Source of the DNA: Paenibacillus sp. PL91 | GTDB lineage: Bacteria > Bacillota > Bacilli > Paenibacillales > Paenibacillaceae | Reading direction: 5' to 3' | Assembly (NCBI RefSeq): GCF_012935325.2 | Contig: NZ_JABBYG020000012.1 | Location: 62,001 to 126,000 of the forward strand | DNA: 64,000 nt | Shown here: piece by piece, positions 59,785 through 64,000 of the stretch | Numbering within the stretch: the stretch's first letter is position 1 | Layout of the letters: each line of letters begins with the position of its first letter | Program-made: the position numbers and the translations under genes | The notes under the pieces: generated by a model | Database searches by the model: none | What the model was told of the DNA's origin: nothing | Seen by the model: only the letters and a program-made list of their open reading frames with translations

Positions 59785-60543
59785 ATGAAACTCTCTGGAA
59801 AAGTAGCAATCGTTACAGGCGGAGCATCAGGAATGGGTAAGGCGATTGCTGAGCTTTACGCTGCCGAAGGCGCTAAAGTCATCGTGTCTGATATTAATGC
59901 AGATGCTGCAAAGGCAGTTGCTGCCGATATTGAGTCGAAGGGCGGCTCTGCAATAGCAGTTGCAGCTAATGTGGCGAAGGAAGAAGATGTCGTGCAATTG
60001 ATTGATACTGCCGTATCGACTTACGGAACTTTAGATATACTAGTAAACAATGCGGGCATTATGGACAACTTTGTTCCCGCGGGAGATATGACCGATGAGC
60101 TTTGGGATCGCGTTTTTGCGATTAATACGACAGGTCCCATGAGAACGACACGAAAAGCTCTGCCGATCTTCATCGAGAAGAAAAGCGGAGTTATTGTGAA
60201 TATTGCTTCTGCTGGAGGCTTGTACGGATCTAGAGCCGGAGCGGCCTATACAGCATCCAAGCATGCGGTTGTCGGATTTACGAAGAATGTAGGGTTTCAA
60301 TATGCTAATTTGGGCGTTCGCTGCAACGCGATTGCGCCAGGCGGGGTAGCTACAAATATCGCTACCTCCATCAACACGCCTAATGAATTTGGAATGGGGC
60401 GGGCGATGGCGGGCATGCATTTGAATCCGCGTACGGGCGAGCCGCTAGACATTGCAAAAGTAGCGTTGTTTTTGGCTTCGGATGATTCCAGCTTTGTGAA
60501 CGGTACGGTAATTACGGCGGACGCAGGCTGGACAGCTTATTAA
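59785..60543 (+). CDS. Short-chain dehydrogenase/reductase under TetR control
   Basis: 252 residues from ATG 59785, seven bases after AGGAGG; the ATG at 59779 is only one base from it. TGGASGMG cofactor loop, NNAG in LVNNAGIMD, and the catalytic NIASAGG with AYTASKHA. It is a general NAD(P)-dependent alcohol dehydrogenase type, distinct from the two fucose SDRs. Its TetR neighbour suggests induction by a small hydrophobic compound. Followed by a terminator. Confidence 0.9.
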   Translation: MKLSGKVAIVTGGASGMGKAIAELYAAEGAKVIVSDINADAAKAVAADIESKGGSAIAVAANVAKEEDVVQLIDTAVSTYGTLDILVNNAGIMDNFVPAGDMTDELWDRVFAINTTGPMRTTRKALPIFIEKKSGVIVNIASAGGLYGSRAGAAYTASKHAVVGFTKNVGFQYANLGVRCNAIAPGGVATNIATSINTPNEFGMGRAMAGMHLNPRTGEPLDIAKVALFLASDDSSFVNGTVITADAGWTAY

Positions 60544-60582
60544 TCTTTGGCGCTAGGCAGCAGTATAGAATTAGGATGATTC

Positions 60583-60609
60583 GAAGCCGCATAACTGCGG
60601 CTTCTTTTT
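60583..60609 (+). terminator. Terminator after the SDR gene
   Basis: GAAGCCGCA, TAAC, TGCGGCTTC, then five T. The rest of 60544-60811 shows no gene; it should hold the promoter of the next gene. Confidence 0.92.
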
Positions 60610-60811
60610 GTTTGGTATAAACCATTGAGATAGTCGGAATATGGATTGTCCTGCCGAGCGTAAAGCTCTATAATAGGAATAGAGGTTTGGATAAATATGT
60701 GAAAATATGATTATATATTCGATACTGCCAAAGTGCAGCAGGCAAAATAGTAGACTTGATGAAGCGTCGCAAATCCCATTTTATTCATACTAAGCGAGGA
60801 GGCATCAAGCG

Positions 60812-63187
60812 ATGAGCGAGTACCAATCTGTCCTGCTTCTGTTTTTATTCATGCTGCCTGTCATCTTCATGGTCGATACTTCCTTGGTCATGATAAGACG
60901 GGCCCCCCTCCATATTGAGAATCGTCTAGCTGCCATCACGACCAGCCTGCTCGCACTCATGATCTTTTTACGGTATATCCAGCAGCTACTTCCAGCTGAT
61001 CAGACGCTGACCATAGCGGCATATGGGGTATATCCGCTCGGCATCGCTTCTTCTAGCATGAGTGTTTTGCTGCATATGACAACGACGTCTAAATATCTTC
61101 GTTTTTCTCGCCTGAGCAGCATCGGCGCTGCTTTCGCCCCGCTTATTCTTTACTACCTGCTGCTATTTATAAAAGGGAAGCACTTTTTATTTACAGGTGT
61201 TAGGACAGAGGCGTTCTGGAAGCAGGCTCTCTTTGCACCAGCCATGCATGTCGTATTGGGAACTATTTTTTTATTCTCCATATTCAATTTGACGGTCAGC
61301 TTGATCGCGAGAGCTAAAGCGATAAATATCGTAGAGAGCAAACGCTACACGGTGCTTTTTAAGGCGAATCTGTTTTATCAGCTGGCAGCCCTCTTGGCAA
61401 CTTTGCTCTTTTTTGGCTTTTCCCCACAGATTTATATTCCGGATACGTTCATTTTTTTGGCTATCATTATTTGGTGCATATCGCTTCGTATATTTATGAG
61501 ATATGATTTTTTACCTTCTGCAGAAAAAAAGTATGAGCTTCTTTATCATTTGTCTCCAGCTGCGATTGTGATGCTTGACAAGAAAATGATCATGAAGGAG
61601 GCAAATCCCGGCGCGCTCCGTTTGCTGGGCGTCTCCAAAGAGGAGGAGCTTAAAGGCCTTTCTCTGTCTGCGTTTATTAACGAGTCCGAACGTAAAGGCG
61701 TGGAAGAAGACTATGCGGCATCCTTTCCAAGGGAAGCTTGGAGAAATCGCGAGCTGACAATCAGGGACCGGCAGGGACAGAAGCGGACGATACTGGTAGA
61801 CACGGAAACGATGTCCGAGAGCGAGGAAGGGTTTGTTCTCGTGGTCATTCGCGACATTACGCAGCAGAAGGAAGAGGCGCGTCTCGTACATTTTTTGGCA
61901 CATCACGATGCGTTGACTAAGCTTCCAAACCGCTATCATTTCAATAGAGAGCTCGAAGCATCGCTAGATGCGGTCAAATCGTCCAAAGCGCTGCTTGGCG
62001 TTATGCTGATCGATCTGGATCGGTTTAAGCTGATTAACGACACGCTCGGGCATCATTATGGCGATGAAGCTTTAAATGAAATTGCCAAGCGGCTGCTGAA
62101 CAATATCAATGATGATCATCTGCTCGCCCGGCTTGGCGGCGATGAGTTTATTATTTTGATTAGAGATGCTAACGAATATGACGAGATCGTATCGTTTGCC
62201 GAAAAGATCCATCAAGCTTTTCAGCATCCCATTACGCTTCAAGGGCAAGATTTTTACTTAGGCGGAAGCATCGGCATCAGCGTCCATCCATTCGATGACA
62301 ACAGCTCTGCCGGATTGATCAAGAGAGCTGATATTGCCATGTATAATGCCAAGAACAGCGGCGGCAATCAGTACCGTCTATATACGAGCGATATGATTGT
62401 GCTTGTCCAGCGTGACGTCAAGCTGGAGAAGCATCTGCGCAAGGCTCTTGCGCGAAATGAATTTGTACTTCATTACCAGCCGCAGATCGATTTGCTAAGC
62501 GGACGATTAATCGGTGCCGAAGCGCTTATTCGCTGGCAATCGACGGAGCTCGGAATGGTCCACCCGGGGGAATTTATTACGCTTGCGGAGCAGACCGGAT
62601 TAATCAATGAAATTGGGCAGTGGGTCATTGCGGAGGCATGCCAGCAGGGAAGGCATTGGCAAGAGCTGGGCTGGGATGATTTTATACTGTCGGTCAATGT
62701 CTCTTCGAGGCAATTCATGCAGCCCGATTTTGTGGACAAGGTACAGGAGATTTTACGCTCCAGCAGCTTGGAGCCCGCAAGGCTGTGCTTGGAAATAACG
62801 GAGAGCATGGTGGTCAACAATTTGAATGTAGCGCGGAAAATGCTCGATGAGCTCGTAGCGCTAGGCATTCATATCGCGATTGACGATTTTGGAACGGGCT
62901 ATTCCTCATTGAGCGTGCTGAGACAGCTGCCAATCGCTATCATTAAAATTGACCGCTCCTTTATTACAGACATGGACGCCTATCAAGGCGGGATCTCCAT
63001 TGTAAAAACGATCGTGTCCATGGGCCATGACCTGCAAAAGCAGGTCGTAGCCGAGGGCGTAGAAACGCTAGACCAATTGAAGCAGCTAAAGCTGCTAGGC
63101 TGTGACAAAGCGCAGGGCTATTATTACCATAAGCCGCTTCCGCTCGTTGAATTTAATAAGCTGCTAATCAACAAGTGCGGTGCTTAA
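60812..63187 (+). CDS. Membrane PAS-GGDEF-EAL cyclic-di-GMP protein
   Basis: 791 residues. Seven membrane segments fill residues about 6-225 (7TM histidine-kinase-like sensor), a PAS domain 240-355, a GGDEF domain with the intact motif at 442-446 in LARLGGDEFIIL, and an EAL domain with intact EAL at 570-572 in IGAEALIRW. EAL metal residues are in SVNVSSRQF, ITESM, IDDFGTGYSS and IKIDRSF, so both synthesis and breakdown of c-di-GMP look possible. No RxxD product-inhibition site precedes GGDEF. GAGGAGG is 11-12 bases upstream. Single gene. Confidence 0.93.
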   Translation: MSEYQSVLLLFLFMLPVIFMVDTSLVMIRRAPLHIENRLAAITTSLLALMIFLRYIQQLLPADQTLTIAAYGVYPLGIASSSMSVLLHMTTTSKYLRFSRLSSIGAAFAPLILYYLLLFIKGKHFLFTGVRTEAFWKQALFAPAMHVVLGTIFLFSIFNLTVSLIARAKAINIVESKRYTVLFKANLFYQLAALLATLLFFGFSPQIYIPDTFIFLAIIIWCISLRIFMRYDFLPSAEKKYELLYHLSPAAIVMLDKKMIMKEANPGALRLLGVSKEEELKGLSLSAFINESERKGVEEDYAASFPREAWRNRELTIRDRQGQKRTILVDTETMSESEEGFVLVVIRDITQQKEEARLVHFLAHHDALTKLPNRYHFNRELEASLDAVKSSKALLGVMLIDLDRFKLINDTLGHHYGDEALNEIAKRLLNNINDDHLLARLGGDEFIILIRDANEYDEIVSFAEKIHQAFQHPITLQGQDFYLGGSIGISVHPFDDNSSAGLIKRADIAMYNAKNSGGNQYRLYTSDMIVLVQRDVKLEKHLRKALARNEFVLHYQPQIDLLSGRLIGAEALIRWQSTELGMVHPGEFITLAEQTGLINEIGQWVIAEACQQGRHWQELGWDDFILSVNVSSRQFMQPDFVDKVQEILRSSSLEPARLCLEITESMVVNNLNVARKMLDELVALGIHIAIDDFGTGYSSLSVLRQLPIAIIKIDRSFITDMDAYQGGISIVKTIVSMGHDLQKQVVAEGVETLDQLKQLKLLGCDKAQGYYYHKPLPLVEFNKLLINKCGA

Positions 63188-63216
63188 ACGAAGCGAATAA
63201 GAACGAGACCGCCAGC

Positions 63217-64000
63217 TTATAGCAGCTGACTGCCTCGATACTCCTTCGGAGAGACGCCGGTATATTTCTTAAATTGTTTATAGAAATACCCGGGCTCCAA
63301 ATAGCCGATATTTTTGGAAATATCGCTTGTTTTCATCGCGGTTGTTTTCAGCAGCTTCTGCGCTCTGCTGATCCGGTACGTATTTACATAGTCGGAGAAG
63401 CTTTCGCCCGTTTCCTTCTGGAACAGCTGTCCAAGGTAGAACGGGTGGATGTTCAACGTCTGGCTTAACGTTTTGAGCGACAGCTCCTCCGAATAGCGCG
63501 TCTGAATTTGATGAATGACCTGCTTGATAACTGGACTGAAATCATCATCCTCGACCGATAAATAGTCCATCGCGGAACCGGCAATAAATTTGACATGCTC
63601 CGTCAGCTGCGTGATCGTTTGAGCCTTGAATAAAGCGGCAAACAGCTGCTTGTAATCGCTTGTCGCAAGCTCATGATTGAGCTTATTTTCCTTCACCGCT
63701 TGCTTCGTAAGAAGAATAAGCTCTATGGCGTAGTTATGAATATGGGCAGGCGAGAGTGTCTCCTGCGCTTGCAGCAGCGCAAATTGTTCATCAATAAAAG
63801 CATTTAGCGCCGCCTTGTTGTGGCCAAGCAGAAGCCTTTCGAATTCCAGCATGTCTACCGTAACCGACTTCGTCGAAGGGCGGTCTGCCGCAATCATTTT
63901 CTCATATCGGATAATCTCATCCTCTGAATTAGTCAGGAAATACTCCTGAAGGCGCTTCGAATGGTCATAGCTTTGCGACACGCCAGAATAATCGGCTTCC
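63217..64000 (-). CDS. Partial YesN/AraC-type regulator, C-terminal part
   Basis: The frame is open to the window edge: residues EADYSGV precede the first possible GTG at 63981, so the gene very likely continues beyond 64000 and the N-terminal receiver or sensor domain is outside. The visible 261 residues hold a helical linker and a C-terminal AraC domain (LKTLSQTLNIHPFYLGQLFQKETG, TSDISKNIGYLEPGYFYKQFKKYTG, SPKEYRG). The linker with EDEIIRYEKMIAADRPS is typical of two-component YesN response regulators. Confidence 0.85.
   Translation of the reverse strand, partial: EADYSGVSQSYDHSKRLQEYFLTNSEDEIIRYEKMIAADRPSTKSVTVDMLEFERLLLGHNKAALNAFIDEQFALLQAQETLSPAHIHNYAIELILLTKQAVKENKLNHELATSDYKQLFAALFKAQTITQLTEHVKFIAGSAMDYLSVEDDDFSPVIKQVIHQIQTRYSEELSLKTLSQTLNIHPFYLGQLFQKETGESFSDYVNTYRISRAQKLLKTTAMKTSDISKNIGYLEPGYFYKQFKKYTGVSPKEYRGSQLL

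Overview
The window looks like a chromosomal segment of a spore-forming Bacillota of the Paenibacillaceae, most likely Paenibacillus. The evidence is the strong AAGGAGG-type ribosome binding sites, frequent TTG and GTG starts, LplB/YtcP-type sugar permeases with large lipoprotein binding proteins, YesN/AraC regulators, an S-layer (SLH) anchored glycoside hydrolase, an Amj lipid II flippase, cre-like sites and a TnrA/GlnR box. No rRNA, tRNA, prophage, insertion sequence or CRISPR array was seen.

Layout. 1-2420 is a leftward ABC-2 exporter operon ending in a partial regulator. 2599-7455 carries a methyltransferase/TPR protein, an operator-controlled TolB-like propeller protein, Amj and a beta-lactamase-fold hydrolase. 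7665-14796 is an L-fucose island: AraC regulator, two short-chain dehydrogenases, an enolase-superfamily sugar acid dehydratase, a fumarylacetoacetate-hydrolase-family enzyme and a GH95 alpha-L-fucosidase. Together these make the non-phosphorylating route from fucosides to pyruvate and lactate. 14865-28949 continues with a membrane YesN-type regulator, two near-duplicate sugar-binding lipoproteins around one permease pair, a 1624-residue SLH-anchored GH27 protein and an SGNH esterase. 29277-30634 holds an MFS exporter with a possible leader ORF.

30650-32137 encodes two collagen-like spore-surface-type proteins. 32257-35273 is a compact Tat secretion unit: a twin-arginine cytosine-deaminase-like amidohydrolase, TatC, a short TnrA/GlnR-like regulator and a divergent TatA. 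A site fitting the complete TnrA/GlnR consensus lies between regulator and tatA, which suggests a nitrogen-controlled private export system. 35376-36080 is a 123-bp tandem repeat with hairpins. 36284-48054 is a second sugar locus: a LacI regulator that seems to start at AUU, three matching operators and a cre site, a GH35 beta-galactosidase, an ABC importer, then isomerase, LtrA, ThuA and Gfo/Idh/MocA genes.

48115-50970 has an SGNH hydrolase, two tiny genes and a flavin-dependent oxidoreductase. 51216-58545 is a surface glycan cluster: APS kinase (makes PAPS), three glycosyltransferases, two Sm-like small proteins and a PAPS-type sulfotransferase. Sporulation-like -10 motifs occur there and before the collagen-like genes, so a sulfated glycan on the spore or cell surface is a reasonable hypothesis. 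58651-64000 ends with a basic small protein, a TetR/SDR pair, a GGDEF-EAL protein and the C-terminal part of another YesN-type regulator.

All coordinates and motifs were read by eye; family assignments rest on recognised motifs and remembered family features, not on database searches.
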